A DNA stretch of 64,000 bases from Jeotgalibacillus proteolyticus (GTDB taxonomy: Bacteria > Bacillota > Bacilli > Bacillales > Jeotgalibacillaceae): assembly GCF_002926065.1 (NCBI RefSeq), contig NZ_PREZ01000002.1, forward strand, positions 310,001 to 374,000, in the 5' to 3' direction. The translations under genes were made by a program, and so were the position numbers. A model generated the notes under the pieces. It was not told the DNA's origin. It saw nothing but the letters and a program-made list of their open reading frames with translations, and did no database searches. How positions within the stretch are numbered: the first letter of the stretch is position 1; every line of letters begins with the position of its first letter. This document shows positions 1 to 8,633 of this stretch, piece by piece.

Positions 1-732
1 GCTCATGGCTTCTTTAACAACCTCTCTTGACACATCATATGCAGCCCAGTATTCAAGCCCCTGCTCTTTGAGCTTACCCACAACATCAGTATCATTTACA
101 ACTGCGCCTACACCTCTTTTTTCAAGAGCTGTTTTTATATATGGTCCCATTTGCGTTACATTTACCTTCGAATGATGCGTTTTATTCGGATCAGACGTTT
201 CAGGCAAATACGGAAGATAGGATTCCCTTGAATGAGTAAAATATAAAAGTACTTTGTTGGGCATCAGCACCGATGCAGCAGGACTTTCCTGCAATTCAGT
301 GGATGGCTCCAGTGCATCCTCTTCAATGCCGCTAAAAAACCAGTCTGTAGGAGGAACAGATTCTGACGGCTCAGGGAAAATACCTGCTTCATTGGAATTT
401 GCATAGGCCACCGAACGATCAAAAAAAACTCCCTCCATCATGAGCCAGTTGGACGGGTTGGAAGCCGTTTGCTTAACTCTTGAAAACCATTGTGTCACAA
501 CTGACGGCTCTGCACCTGAAATAGAAGCTGTCTCCATTTGCACAAAAGCTTTCGTCCAGCTCAAGGGGATTTCAGCCGGCCATGTGAGGGTGTGCTGCTT
601 CGACCATGATAGAACATATGGCATACAGATCGCTGTGAGTGTTAACGACAGGAGCAATAAAGTAGTTCGGATAATGGAATAAACCGTTCTTGAAAGGACA
701 GGTTCCAATAGGATCATTTTTGTTTTTTTCAT
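1..732 (-). CDS. spoIIP: Stage II sporulation protein P, peptidoglycan amidase/endopeptidase (3' end outside window)
   Basis: SpoIIP works with SpoIID and SpoIIM to degrade septal peptidoglycan during forespore engulfment, cutting stem peptides and cross-links. The visible 244 residues carry one transmembrane segment (about residues 19-41), a variable linker, and the start of the SpoIIP catalytic domain with the typical YFTHSRESYLP-type motif at about 164-174 (zinc-ligand histidine). The ATG at 732 follows a GAGGTGA ribosome binding site. The frame is open to the window edge, so the C-terminal catalytic half is missing only because the window ends. It lies directly downstream of gpr on the same strand, the gpr-spoIIP order of B. 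subtilis. Identification is firm. Confidence 0.93.
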   Translation of the reverse strand, partial: MKKTKMILLEPVLSRTVYSIIRTTLLLLSLTLTAICMPYVLSWSKQHTLTWPAEIPLSWTKAFVQMETASISGAEPSVVTQWFSRVKQTASNPSNWLMMEGVFFDRSVAYANSNEAGIFPEPSESVPPTDWFFSGIEEDALEPSTELQESPAASVLMPNKVLLYFTHSRESYLPYLPETSDPNKTHHSKVNVTQMGPYIKTALEKRGVGAVVNDTDVVGKLKEQGLEYWAAYDVSREVVKEAMS

Positions 733-811
733 CGTTCTCTCACCTCGCATTAAGGATTCTTTTCACTTTATGCGAGGGTTGAAAACGAAAGAACCTATTT
801 AATCCTGGGGC

Positions 812-1891
812 TTAGTGGGTAACAGAGGTCCCGTGCCCATCTGCCAGACTTTCATGAAGTGCACTGTTAATGGCCATGGCAATGATATTTGCTGCCTGCT
901 CCATAAATAAGTCCGTATCTTTCGGTGTCACAATTAAATTATGTCCAAGAGGAGAAAGAACTTCTTCAAGGAGCTGTCTTTTTTCATGATCCTCAAGCTC
1001 GCCCATCATCCCAAGATATACTTTTCTTTCTTCCTGTGTAGGCAGGTCCTTCTCAGTCAATTTTTTTGTGCCTGGCAGCGCACCAACTGAAAGAGAATTT
1101 GAAGGATTATCCTGTGTCCTTTTTTTCTGTCCGAGCGTTTTCAGGTAATAATTCAGCGTATCCTGTGTAATCGTTACCGCATCAACAACTGTTGGAATAC
1201 CGATGGATACTACTGGAACCCCGAGTGTCTCAAGGCTGATTTCTTTTCTTTTATTTCCTACACCCGCTCCAGGCTGAATGCCTGTGGAAGAAATTTGAAT
1301 CGTAGCATGAATCCGCTCCACTGCTCGTGCAGCAAGTGCATCAATGACAATAACGGCCTCAGGCTTAACTTTCTCAACAATGCCATGAATAATATCACTC
1401 GTTTCCATACCGGTTAATCCCATCACCCCGGGAGCGATCGCAGAAACCTTTCTGAAGCCCTCCTCTACTGCCTCCGGCTCATTGTGAAATAAATGATTTG
1501 TTATAAACACATTCTCACACACAAGCGGACCAAGAGAATCAGGGGTTATCTGCCAGTTCCCAAGCCCGACAACTAAAATATGTGCTTCACTTGAAATGTT
1601 GGAAAGCGGCAGAAATTCACGTATTACTTTTTCAAGCGCTTGTGAAATTGATTGCTGCCATTTTTCGTTTTGTGTTCTAAGCTGAGGCACCTCGAGTGTC
1701 CAATAATGCCCTTCTTTTTTGCCCAGCTGCTGCTCAGCACTTTTAGGCACAACGACCTTACTTACTGTAAAGTGATCTACTTTATCTTCAGATACTTTAA
1801 TCTCTTCTTTGATCGTTGGCTCTTGGAGTAATTGTTCTTCAACAGCCGTTTCAAATGCTTCAATAGCTAAATCCGTCCGCATGGAGATCAT
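812..1891 (-). CDS. gpr: Germination protease GPR (spore SASP endopeptidase)
   Basis: GPR degrades the small acid-soluble proteins that coat spore DNA, early in germination. It is made in the forespore as an inactive zymogen and activated by removing an N-terminal propeptide. The protein is 359 residues, close to the family's usual ~370, and matches throughout, including the conserved RTDLA start of the mature region. Odd feature: only four residues precede RTDLA (seven to the expected D/L cleavage site) instead of 15-16 in B. megaterium and B. subtilis. An in-frame TAG sits two codons upstream of the ATG, so no longer start exists. Ribosome binding is modest (CAGGGATAGG). Followed by spoIIP. 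Confidence 0.93.
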   Translation of the reverse strand: MISMRTDLAIEAFETAVEEQLLQEPTIKEEIKVSEDKVDHFTVSKVVVPKSAEQQLGKKEGHYWTLEVPQLRTQNEKWQQSISQALEKVIREFLPLSNISSEAHILVVGLGNWQITPDSLGPLVCENVFITNHLFHNEPEAVEEGFRKVSAIAPGVMGLTGMETSDIIHGIVEKVKPEAVIVIDALAARAVERIHATIQISSTGIQPGAGVGNKRKEISLETLGVPVVSIGIPTVVDAVTITQDTLNYYLKTLGQKKRTQDNPSNSLSVGALPGTKKLTEKDLPTQEERKVYLGMMGELEDHEKRQLLEEVLSPLGHNLIVTPKDTDLFMEQAANIIAMAINSALHESLADGHGTSVTH

Positions 1892-2000
1892 AACCTATCC
1901 CTGCTTTCTTTTTAAAAGATAGGTTTTGCGTAATAAGCACTTTCCATTCATACAATCCTCTTTTTTCTAACTGGTTTAGGAGTATTTTTCGTCACATCTA

Positions 2001-2029
2001 TTGCAATCTCTCTCCCCCTTTGATAAAAT
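2001..2029 (+). promoter_or_regulatory. Probable SigA promoter of rpsT
   Basis: TTGCAA at 2001-2006 and TAAAAT at 2024-2029 are separated by 17 bases, each five of six matches to the SigA consensus. They lie about 140 bases upstream of rpsT in the gpr-rpsT divergent gap, leaving room for an untranslated leader. Confidence 0.5.
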
Positions 2030-2169
2030 ATCCCTTGTTCTTATGTAAATTAACGCTATGTCCTTAAATGGAAATTCGCATGGCGGGTGCACTGAAACTC
2101 GCATATGCGGGTTTTGAATTGCTAAATCGAGTCATATAGAACCTCGATCCAATTTGGGAGGTGACATGA

Positions 2170-2424
2170 ATGCCAAATATTAAATCTGCTATTAAACGCA
2201 CAAAAACGAGCGAAGCACGCAATGTACAGAACACTCAGCAAAAATCTGCTATGCGTACAGCTGTTAAACGTTTTGAAGCTGCCGTTGAAACTAACGCTGA
2301 CAACAAAAACGAACTTCTTTCATCTGCTGTAAAGCAGCTGGATAAAGCAGCTCAAAAAGGCTTAATCCACAAAAATAACGCAGATCGCAAAAAAGCCAGC
2401 TTAATGAAAAAAGCTAACGCATAA
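2170..2424 (+). CDS. rpsT: 30S ribosomal protein S20
   Basis: Small-subunit protein that binds 16S rRNA early in 30S assembly. The 84-residue, very lysine/alanine-rich helical sequence begins [15 protein letters not shown], the classic S20 start, and ends in [24 protein letters not shown] ribosome binding site precedes the ATG. It is a single-gene unit, transcribed against its neighbours gpr and holA, with its own terminator immediately after. The same isolated rpsT between gpr and holA is found in B. subtilis. Confidence 0.98.
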   Translation: MPNIKSAIKRTKTSEARNVQNTQQKSAMRTAVKRFEAAVETNADNKNELLSSAVKQLDKAAQKGLIHKNNADRKKASLMKKANA

Positions 2425-2433
2425 TGCGATTTA

Positions 2434-2465
2434 AAAAGGCCCTCAGCAATGAGGGTCTTTTTTTA
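2434..2465 (+). terminator. Rho-independent terminator of rpsT
   Basis: GGCCCTCA / TGAGGGTC stem followed by eight T residues just after rpsT; the T-tract runs into the holA stop codon on the other strand. The A-tract on the left side may let it serve holA too. Confidence 0.85.
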
Positions 2466-3491
2466 ATGACTTTGAGTATGAAGTCTGGTCAGGAAAAATT
2501 CAATGACCATTTCTTTATTAAAGCCTGATGTCTTCATGTCCAGATCACATTGAGCAAGCGACAGCATTATTGAAGAAAGCTTTGAAGATGAAAATGCCTG
2601 AGCATGCTTAGCAGCAAGCTTTACCCGAAAAGGATGCACCTTTAATTGAGATGCAATTTGCTGCTGTCCGTAGCCTTTGGAAGCGAGGGACTTAACCTGG
2701 TAAATGAGTCTGAACTGTCCTGCAAGAAGGGCCAAAATTTTCAGCGGCTCTTCCTTTTGCTTTAACAGGTCCCAGTAAAGTTGAAGAGCTTCATCAATAC
2801 GGTTATGCACAGCGCGGTCTATTAAGTCAAAAACGTTTTGTTCGATTGAACGCGCTGTCAGCTTCTCAACCATTTCAACTGTAATTTCACTTGTTTCCAG
2901 CGCATATAATGAAAGCTTATCAATTTCTCCCGCAAGCATAAATAAGTTAGTTCCTGCAAGCTCTACGATTTTCTCTGCAGCAGCCTCCTGTATTTGAACG
3001 CCGGCCTGTCCTGCCCGCTGCTTAACCCATGTACGTATATCATGTTCCTTTAATTTTTTTGCTTCAAGAACCGTTGCACTTTTTTTCAGCTGTTTCGTGA
3101 TTTTTTTTCGTTCATCCAGTTTTTCATATGGGGCAATCAGAACAAGGATTGTATAAGGCGCAGGCGATTCCAGGTATGACTGAAGAGAAGTTAAATTCGT
3201 CTCTGCCTTCTCTTTTTTCTTTTCAGCAGTTAAAAATTGCGGATTATGTATAAAGACCACTCTGCGCTCTCCCATGAAAGGAAAGGTTTCAGCATCCTCC
3301 ATTGCAAGCTCCAGTGTATCTCCGTCCTCCAGATCATAGGAGGAAAAATTAAAATCCATTTCCTGTTCCAGGATGGCATGTTGAAGAAGAATCTGTTTTG
3401 TCTCCTTAATTAAAAAAGGCTCATCTCCATATACTAAATACACCGGAGCGAATTTTTTCTGCTTCATAGCTGTCCATTCTTTAACGATCAT
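2463..3491 (-). CDS. holA: DNA polymerase III subunit delta (clamp-loader wrench)
   Basis: Delta subunit of the clamp loader, which opens the beta sliding clamp at primer-template junctions. 342 residues. The N-terminal AAA-like fold contains the conserved YLVYGDEPFLI stretch near residue 20 and ETFPFMGERRVV near residue 70; the C-terminal collar region has VHPFRVKLA near 290. Similarity to B. subtilis YqeN/HolA is strong over the whole length. ATG at 3491 is chosen over the TTG one codon earlier because GGAG then sits eight bases upstream. Monocistronic, convergent with rpsT. Confidence 0.95.
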   Translation of the reverse strand: MIVKEWTAMKQKKFAPVYLVYGDEPFLIKETKQILLQHAILEQEMDFNFSSYDLEDGDTLELAMEDAETFPFMGERRVVFIHNPQFLTAEKKKEKAETNLTSLQSYLESPAPYTILVLIAPYEKLDERKKITKQLKKSATVLEAKKLKEHDIRTWVKQRAGQAGVQIQEAAAEKIVELAGTNLFMLAGEIDKLSLYALETSEITVEMVEKLTARSIEQNVFDLIDRAVHNRIDEALQLYWDLLKQKEEPLKILALLAGQFRLIYQVKSLASKGYGQQQIASQLKVHPFRVKLAAKHAQAFSSSKLSSIMLSLAQCDLDMKTSGFNKEMVIEFFLTRLHTQSH

Positions 3492-3795
3492 CAAATCCGC
3501 TCCATTTCATTTACTTCTTCCTTCTATCGTAAAAAACTTTAACGGATTTGACAAGCGCTGTAAAACATTATGTAAAGGGAACCGCTTAGGCCATACATGA
3601 TGACGTAAGCGGGTATTTAAACGCTTTACACAGGGCCCTAGGAATTCCTGTGCAAAACGGAGCACCTACATGTATTATCACCTTATAATCTTGAACTATT
3701 TGTGATAAAGCGTACCATGACAGGAAAAAACTTTTGTAGGTATGGATTTTTTTTTATCCATCCTCTATACTGAAATAGAAATAGGAGGGGTATTT
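3492..3795. other. Gene-poor 300-base intergenic region with short inverted repeats
   Basis: No convincing coding sequence lies between the divergent holA and yqzM. The region holds CCGCTTA (3582-3588) opposed to TAAGCGG (3606-3612), and CACAGG/CCTGTG arms at about 3630-3652. TATACT at 3766-3771 could be the -10 of the yqzM promoter. The palindromes could be operators or part of a small RNA; nothing in the sequence decides. Confidence 0.4.
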
Positions 3796-3930
3796 ATGAA
3801 CGAATTCGAAAATAATGTGCAGTCAAAACGTAACGATCTAATTGACTCAGGTGTAGCGTTCGTTGTATCTTTTGGTTTTTTCGCATTACTTTTTGCAGTT
3901 GGAACCATTGTCTCATTTGTAGGATCTTAA
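3796..3930 (+). CDS. yqzM: YqzM family small membrane protein
   Basis: A 44-residue protein with a short charged N-terminus (MNEFENNVQSKRND) and one hydrophobic segment over about residues 18-42. Sequence, size and position between holA and comEC match the YqzM family conserved in Bacillales; its function is not established. The open frame extends upstream to 3742, but the ATG at 3796 is chosen because AGGAGGGG stands six bases before it. Likely anchored in the cytoplasmic membrane. A terminator follows directly. Confidence 0.85.
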   Translation: MNEFENNVQSKRNDLIDSGVAFVVSFGFFALLFAVGTIVSFVGS

Positions 3931-3939
3931 CTAAATGTA

Positions 3940-3972
3940 TAAAAGGGCCGGCTGATGCAGGCTCTTTTTTCA
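3940..3972 (+). terminator. Terminator after yqzM
   Basis: AGGGCC / GGCTCT stem with a run of six T, directly after yqzM and 30 bases before the comEC stop codon on the other strand. Confidence 0.65.
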
Positions 3973-4001
3973 TTTGTTCAGCTTTATAACCCACTCTGTT
4001 C

Positions 4002-6287
4002 TTATTCTCCATCGTATGGAAAAATCGTCCGAAAGGTTCCCTTTTTTCCTTGAAATTGATAGTCAATTGCTCCATGGGAATACGTTCCAAATAATACGAT
4101 TTCTTTGTCTTCAATTCGGCTGACTACATCACTGTGGGGATGATTATAGCGATTCTTAGCTCCAGCCGAGATAATAGCGTAATCAGGGTCTACCTGGTCA
4201 AGAAACGCCTCTGTGGTAGATGTTTTGCTTCCATGATGGCCAATCTTTAATACATCCGCACTAAGAGATGGGTAGCGCTCCATAAGCTCCGCCTCGCCTT
4301 CTGCTTCAAGATCTCCAGTAAATAGCCATTCCAATCCCCCTATCTCTGCTTTGACCACCAGCGAATCATTATTGCCTGTGTACTCCTCGTCGTGCGGGTA
4401 CATTAATTCAAATAAACTTTCACCCGCTGTCCACATGTATGGTGCCTGCACTTCAAAAACAGGTATTGAAAGTTCATGGAGTTCTGTGAGCATATCAGAA
4501 ACTGTTTCCTTCTCATAAGAGCCCGGCGAAATCCATACCTCTTTAATATCAGCATAAGCGGCAAGGTCAACAGTTCCTCCTATATGATCCCAGTCACCAT
4601 GGGTGAGAATAAGCCTGTCAATGGATGTTGTCCCTCTTCCTTTTAACACCGGCCAAATAATTTCTTTTCCGACCGAAAAGCTGTTTTGTTCATCCCCAAA
4701 ACTTATTGCGCCCCCAGTATCAATCAAATAAGTTCCTTGCCCCAAAGGCAAATCAATCAGAATGCTGTCCCCCTGCCCTACATCAATAAACAGGATGCTT
4801 CCTTGTAAGCTGTATCTTCCGGAAAGCCAGTCCACTGTTAAGGCAATAAGCAGCAGCAGAGCAGGCTTTACGAATATTCTTTTTTCTAAAAAGAAAAACA
4901 GTAAAAGACTAAGACCTATATAGACCATTACTAAAAAATAGGATGGCTTTCCGAAGACCAAAACCACATAAGGAAAGCTCGAAAGGTATAAAGAAACTTT
5001 ATTAAGAAGAGAGACGCCTGCTTCAAGCCCTAAAGAAAGAAAATAGGTGAGCTCCTGATTAAAAAATGAAAGAAAATATAAAATGAATAATGAAGGAAGC
5101 AATACAATTGTAAATAGAGGAATGTAAAAAAGGTTTGTGAAAAAACCCGCTATTGATGTCTCGTGGAAATGAAAGAGGAGAATTGGCAGCGAACCGACCT
5201 GGGCAACTGTAGTCACTTTAAGAATTGCAAAAAGTTTTGAAGACGCTTTAAGAAAGCCGGGTGCAGATAAAATGATTGAAAAGCTGACAGTATAACTTAG
5301 CTGAAAACTGACTTGACTAAGCACTGCGGGATTAATGAGAAGCTGGATTATAAAGGTAATGCAAAGAGCCTGTAGTAACGTTATTTTTTTTGAGACCATG
5401 GTAAAAAATATCACCGCTATTATACTGCTGACTGCCCTGACAACAGGGGGAGATCCACCTGTCATTGCCGCATAAAGCGGAAGTGCAGCTAATAAACTAA
5501 AACGCACATTTTCTTTTGTTACCCCAACCCGTAGAAGCAGCTGCCAGAGCATCGCGACAACCATTCCTACATGCATTCCTGAAATAGCAAGCAAATGAAT
5601 CACTCCAAGTCTGCGATATGCCTCAAGCAGTTCCTCGTCCATATCAGAGCGGTCTCCAAATAAAAGAGATTTTGCGACTGGCTGAAGGCTGACCGGAAAA
5701 ATTCTTTCCACACGGTTCATTCCGTGGTCCCTTTTCAGAAGTAATTTTTCTATGGTAGTGAGAGAAAGCGGAACACAATCGGAAAAATCGTGTATGGAAG
5801 ATACAGTAAATATCCAATGGATAGAAAGGTTTTGCAAATAATGCTGATAATCGAATAAGTAGGGGTTTCTTGCAGGAGAAGGCGCTTCAAGCTCTCCTTT
5901 CCATGTACAATTAGAAGGGGTAATAGAAGAAATTTGCTCTTGTGGAGTATCTTTTGGAAGATAAAATCTAACTTGAATTTTTTCGCCATTAACTGTCTCA
6001 GCCTGTGCTGATGCTGTTTTATCATTAATTTTTAAAGGAGTCACGATTTTAAGCGGAAGCGTTTTTTCATCGCCGTTTAAGTTAGTGACCTGACTATTAA
6101 AAGTGCAGCACCCGTAGATATAAAAAAATACAGCGAAGAGGATAAGAGGCAGGAGAATTTTTAATGGAGGCCGGTGCCTTATAAAAGAAAAAAGATAATA
6201 GGGAAGAAAAATCAGCCCCCATATCAGGGAGTGCGCAAAGGCTGCACCGAGCAATGCCATAAGCGCACCAGGAACAATCCATTTCAT
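4002..6287 (-). CDS. comEC: DNA internalization channel protein ComEC/Rec2
   Basis: Polytopic membrane protein that moves one strand of transforming DNA across the cytoplasmic membrane during natural competence. About 761 residues. Order: N-terminal hydrophobic and soluble region, a ComEC competence domain with many membrane helices (about 200-470, containing the LLAISGMHVGMVVAM motif), and a C-terminal metallo-beta-lactamase-like domain with FIDVGQGDS, THGDWDHIGG and IGHHGSKTS motifs, probably the nuclease that degrades the other strand. ATG at 6287 has TAGGAG upstream; an earlier in-frame ATG at 6344 would overlap comEB and lacks a site. Last gene of comEA-comEB-comEC. No interruption seen, so uptake is probably functional. 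Confidence 0.95.
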   Translation of the reverse strand: MKWIVPGALMALLGAAFAHSLIWGLIFLPYYLFSFIRHRPPLKILLPLILFAVFFYIYGCCTFNSQVTNLNGDEKTLPLKIVTPLKINDKTASAQAETVNGEKIQVRFYLPKDTPQEQISSITPSNCTWKGELEAPSPARNPYLFDYQHYLQNLSIHWIFTVSSIHDFSDCVPLSLTTIEKLLLKRDHGMNRVERIFPVSLQPVAKSLLFGDRSDMDEELLEAYRRLGVIHLLAISGMHVGMVVAMLWQLLLRVGVTKENVRFSLLAALPLYAAMTGGSPPVVRAVSSIIAVIFFTMVSKKITLLQALCITFIIQLLINPAVLSQVSFQLSYTVSFSIILSAPGFLKASSKLFAILKVTTVAQVGSLPILLFHFHETSIAGFFTNLFYIPLFTIVLLPSLFILYFLSFFNQELTYFLSLGLEAGVSLLNKVSLYLSSFPYVVLVFGKPSYFLVMVYIGLSLLLFFFLEKRIFVKPALLLLIALTVDWLSGRYSLQGSILFIDVGQGDSILIDLPLGQGTYLIDTGGAISFGDEQNSFSVGKEIIWPVLKGRGTTSIDRLILTHGDWDHIGGTVDLAAYADIKEVWISPGSYEKETVSDMLTELHELSIPVFEVQAPYMWTAGESLFELMYPHDEEYTGNNDSLVVKAEIGGLEWLFTGDLEAEGEAELMERYPSLSADVLKIGHHGSKTSTTEAFLDQVDPDYAIISAGAKNRYNHPHSDVVSRIEDKEIVLFGTYSHGAIDYQFQGKKGTFRTIFPYDGE

Positions 6288-6297
6288 CTGCTCACTC

Positions 6298-6765
6298 CTA
6301 CAGATCTGAATTTTGAAGAAGAGGCTCAAGTGATCTTGCATCAAAAGGCACTTGTTCTACTTTAACATTTGCCTGTTTAAATAGTTCAGCTGCATATGGA
6401 TGGTTCTTATAATCCTTTGCATAATATAATTTTTTTATCCCAGCCTGAATAATCGACTTTGAACAAGGAAGACATGGAAAGTGCGTGACAAAGATTTCAG
6501 CTCCTTCTGTCGGCACACCGAATTTCGCACACTGCAGCAGCGCATTGATTTCTGCATGAATTGTTCTCACGCAGTGATTATCGATTACATAGCAGCCTTC
6601 ATCGACACAATGTGTGCCTCCTGCTATTGATCCATTGTACCCGCCGGCAATAATTCTGTTATCCCGAACAATCGTTGCACCTACTGTCAGTCTTGTACAT
6701 GTGCTTCTTAACGCCAGCAAATGGCTTTGCGCCATAAAATATTGATCCCAGGAAATTCTGTCCAT
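6298..6765 (-). CDS. comEB: dCMP deaminase-like late competence protein ComEB
   Basis: Zinc-dependent cytidine/deoxycytidylate deaminase family, converting dCMP to dUMP for thymidylate synthesis; in B. subtilis it lies in the comE operon and also affects polar placement of competence proteins. 155 residues with the full zinc site: HAE at 70-72 and PCLPC at 97-101. The start ATG has AGGAG upstream. Ten bases separate it from comEC and 38 from comEA, consistent with one transcript. All catalytic residues are present. Confidence 0.95.
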   Translation of the reverse strand: MDRISWDQYFMAQSHLLALRSTCTRLTVGATIVRDNRIIAGGYNGSIAGGTHCVDEGCYVIDNHCVRTIHAEINALLQCAKFGVPTEGAEIFVTHFPCLPCSKSIIQAGIKKLYYAKDYKNHPYAAELFKQANVKVEQVPFDARSLEPLLQNSDL

Positions 6766-6803
6766 CTTGTAGTGCTCCTTTCTAATCCAACCAAAGCATG
6801 CAT

Positions 6804-7418
6804 TTATTTTATATCGATTACGTCTTTCATTTTATCAAACGTTTTATCTCCGATGCCGGAAATATTTTTAATATCCTCGATTGTTTTAAATCCTCCTTCA
6901 TTTTCTCTGTAGTCAATAATAGCCTGCGCTTTAGCCGGACCTATGCCAGGAATTGTTTCAAGTAGCACAGCATCAGCTTGATTGATATTGATTTTACTCT
7001 CCTGGCTATTTGCAGCTGTTGAAGTCTGGGACATGTTGTCAGGCATCTCTTCCCCTTCTTCGGGAATGTAAATAACCATTTCATCAACCAGTTTCAAAGA
7101 GAGATTTACACCTGTCATATCCGCATTTTCAGTTTGAAAACCAGCCTGCTCAATCAAATCAGCCACACGTTCCCCTTCCTTGACCGTGTAAACCCCTGGG
7201 ACCTTAACAGCGCCTTTTAAATCAACCTTTATTAATTCATAGGATAAGGGAACTGTTTGTTCCGCAGCAGCATATGTGATTTCTTCATCCGGAATCATAG
7301 GGGTTGGGACGGGAACTTCTGAGGGGTTTGTGAATAGGTTAAAAAGGAGAAAAGCGATGAGGAGCACTGGGGGGATAATAACTATTGAGCGTTTATTAGA
7401 GTCTAGCCATTGCTTCAA
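6804..7418 (-). CDS. comEA: Competence DNA receptor ComEA
   Basis: Membrane-anchored double-stranded DNA receptor that pulls transforming DNA to the cell surface and hands it to ComEC. 204 residues from a TTG start at 7418, chosen because AGGAGGT lies nine bases upstream, whereas the ATG at 7442 has no ribosome binding site. One membrane segment (about 10-29), an SLBB-like domain (about 63-118), a flexible linker, and a C-terminal pair of helix-hairpin-helix motifs (about 140-204, with INQADAVLLETIPGIGPAKA). First gene of the operon. I saw no clear ComK box (AAAAN5TTTT pairs) upstream, and comER, which flanks comEA in B. subtilis, is absent here. Confidence 0.95.
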   Translation of the reverse strand: MKQWLDSNKRSIVIIPPVLLIAFLLFNLFTNPSEVPVPTPMIPDEEITYAAAEQTVPLSYELIKVDLKGAVKVPGVYTVKEGERVADLIEQAGFQTENADMTGVNLSLKLVDEMVIYIPEEGEEMPDNMSQTSTAANSQESKININQADAVLLETIPGIGPAKAQAIIDYRENEGGFKTIEDIKNISGIGDKTFDKMKDVIDIK

Positions 7419-7504
7419 CCTGGTTCTACCTCCTGATTGCATGCAGCAGGAAAGAAAGGAGCTTACGCTTATTATTCCATATTCTGCGTAAAATTACATT
7501 AAAA

Positions 7505-7535
7505 ATAAAAAGATGAGAGGAAATCTCATCTTTTT
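7505..7535. terminator. Bidirectional terminator between yqeM and comEA
   Basis: AAAAAGATGAGA / TCTCATCTTTTT perfect stem around a five-base loop, abutting the yqeM stop codon. It separates the yqeG-yqeM operon from comEA. Confidence 0.8.
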
Positions 7536-8280
7536 ATTTTCTGACCGTAAAGAAAATTCTTTCACTGTCCTCTTTCGGAGGCAAATCAGTAAAATCTGCA
7601 GAAATCGATTGCATATCAAACCCTGCTTCTTCAGTCATCGCTATATAGTTGTCAATCGTATACGTTCGCTGCTTGTGAAGCTCATCAAAGCGGATGTACG
7701 AATTACGACTGGGATCTTCAATAACAAAAAATGATAATTCATGTTCGACGCTATGCGGGCTTTCCCCAGGGAATGAATTCCATATATACGCAATATCTCC
7801 ATCATCCCAAGTAAACGTCTGGTCAATGAATAAATGTTCAATCTTATAAATAGAATGAACATCAAATAAAAGCAGTCCGCCCGGATTCAAAAGCTGATAC
7901 ATGGCAGCAAATGTTTTCCTGACGTCTTCTTCTGTTTCCACATAATTAATTGAATCACAAAAAATAGTTATAATATCAAACATCCCAAGTCCGTCAGCTT
8001 CTGCCATGTCCTGTTGAAATAACTGAAGAGCAACACCTGATTGCCTTGCCTTTTGTGAAGCAACAGCAAGCATGGTTTCTGACAGGTCAATCCCGGTTAC
8101 ATCAAAGCCTTCCTGGGCAATTTTAATGGTCCATTCCCCAGTACCGCACCCTACATCAAGCAATTTTTTGCCACTGACCTTATGATGCTTGGCTCTATCT
8201 AAAACAAACCTGGTCCAGTCATCGTAGGGCATGTCATTCATCAGCTTGTCATAAACTTCTGCAAACCGCCCGTAGCTCAT
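7534..8280 (-). CDS. yqeM: Class I SAM-dependent methyltransferase, YqeM family
   Basis: A 248-residue Rossmann-fold methyltransferase with the SAM-binding motif LLDVGCGTGEWT at about 40-51, the acidic loop VTGIDLS near 58-64, and motif IITIFCDSINY near 104-114. The substrate is not known. The gene is conserved at the end of the yqeG-yqeM operon across Bacillales. Its ATG overlaps the rsfS stop codon (ATGA), which implies translational coupling. A terminator follows directly. Confidence 0.88.
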   Translation of the reverse strand: MSYGRFAEVYDKLMNDMPYDDWTRFVLDRAKHHKVSGKKLLDVGCGTGEWTIKIAQEGFDVTGIDLSETMLAVASQKARQSGVALQLFQQDMAEADGLGMFDIITIFCDSINYVETEEDVRKTFAAMYQLLNPGGLLLFDVHSIYKIEHLFIDQTFTWDDGDIAYIWNSFPGESPHSVEHELSFFVIEDPSRNSYIRFDELHKQRTYTIDNYIAMTEEAGFDMQSISADFTDLPPKEDSERIFFTVRK

Positions 8281-8633
8281 CCGTTAATGCGGCTTGTCAT
8301 ATCTTCAAGCGGCGCGTCTCCCCAAAGCTTTTCGAGCTTATAATAATCACGTTCTTCACGGTGGAATACGTGGACGACTACATCACCAAGATCTACTAAT
8401 ACCCAGCGCGCTTCATCGTACCCTTCCATTCGCTTTATTGTGTAGCCTTCTTCCTCGGCACGATCCTTTACTTCTTTTGCGATTGCCTGGACCTGCTTAT
8501 CGGAATTTCCGTGGCAGATAACGAAATAGTCCGCAATGAGGGAAATCCCGTTCATGTTTAATGCAACTATATCTTCTGCACGTTTGTCGTCTGCAGCTTT
8601 ATAAGCAACCTTTAATAGTTCAGCTTCATTCAT
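8277..8633 (-). CDS. rsfS: Ribosomal silencing factor RsfS (YqeL)
   Basis: RsfS binds ribosomal protein L14 and blocks joining of 30S and 50S subunits, lowering translation in starvation. 118 residues with the family signatures ADYFVICHGNSDKQVQAIA (about 34-52) and the C-terminal W-VDLGDVVVHVFH segment (about 82-94). Sits between yqeK and yqeM with small overlaps on both sides, in the standard Bacillales order. Confidence 0.95.
   Translation of the reverse strand: MNEAELLKVAYKAADDKRAEDIVALNMNGISLIADYFVICHGNSDKQVQAIAKEVKDRAEEEGYTIKRMEGYDEARWVLVDLGDVVVHVFHREERDYYKLEKLWGDAPLEDMTSRING

Noticed and set aside
440-682. 80-codon open frame on the plus strand
   Set aside because: It lies antisense inside spoIIP, whose minus-strand frame is open to the window edge and matches the family. 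No ribosome binding site.
3742-3795. Upstream extension of yqzM
   Set aside because: The AGGAGGGG site and family length point to the ATG at 3796; the extension has no site.
7419-7533. ComK box pair upstream of comEA
   Set aside because: Only A/T tracts belonging to the terminator stem were seen; spacing does not fit AAAAN5TTTT pairs.
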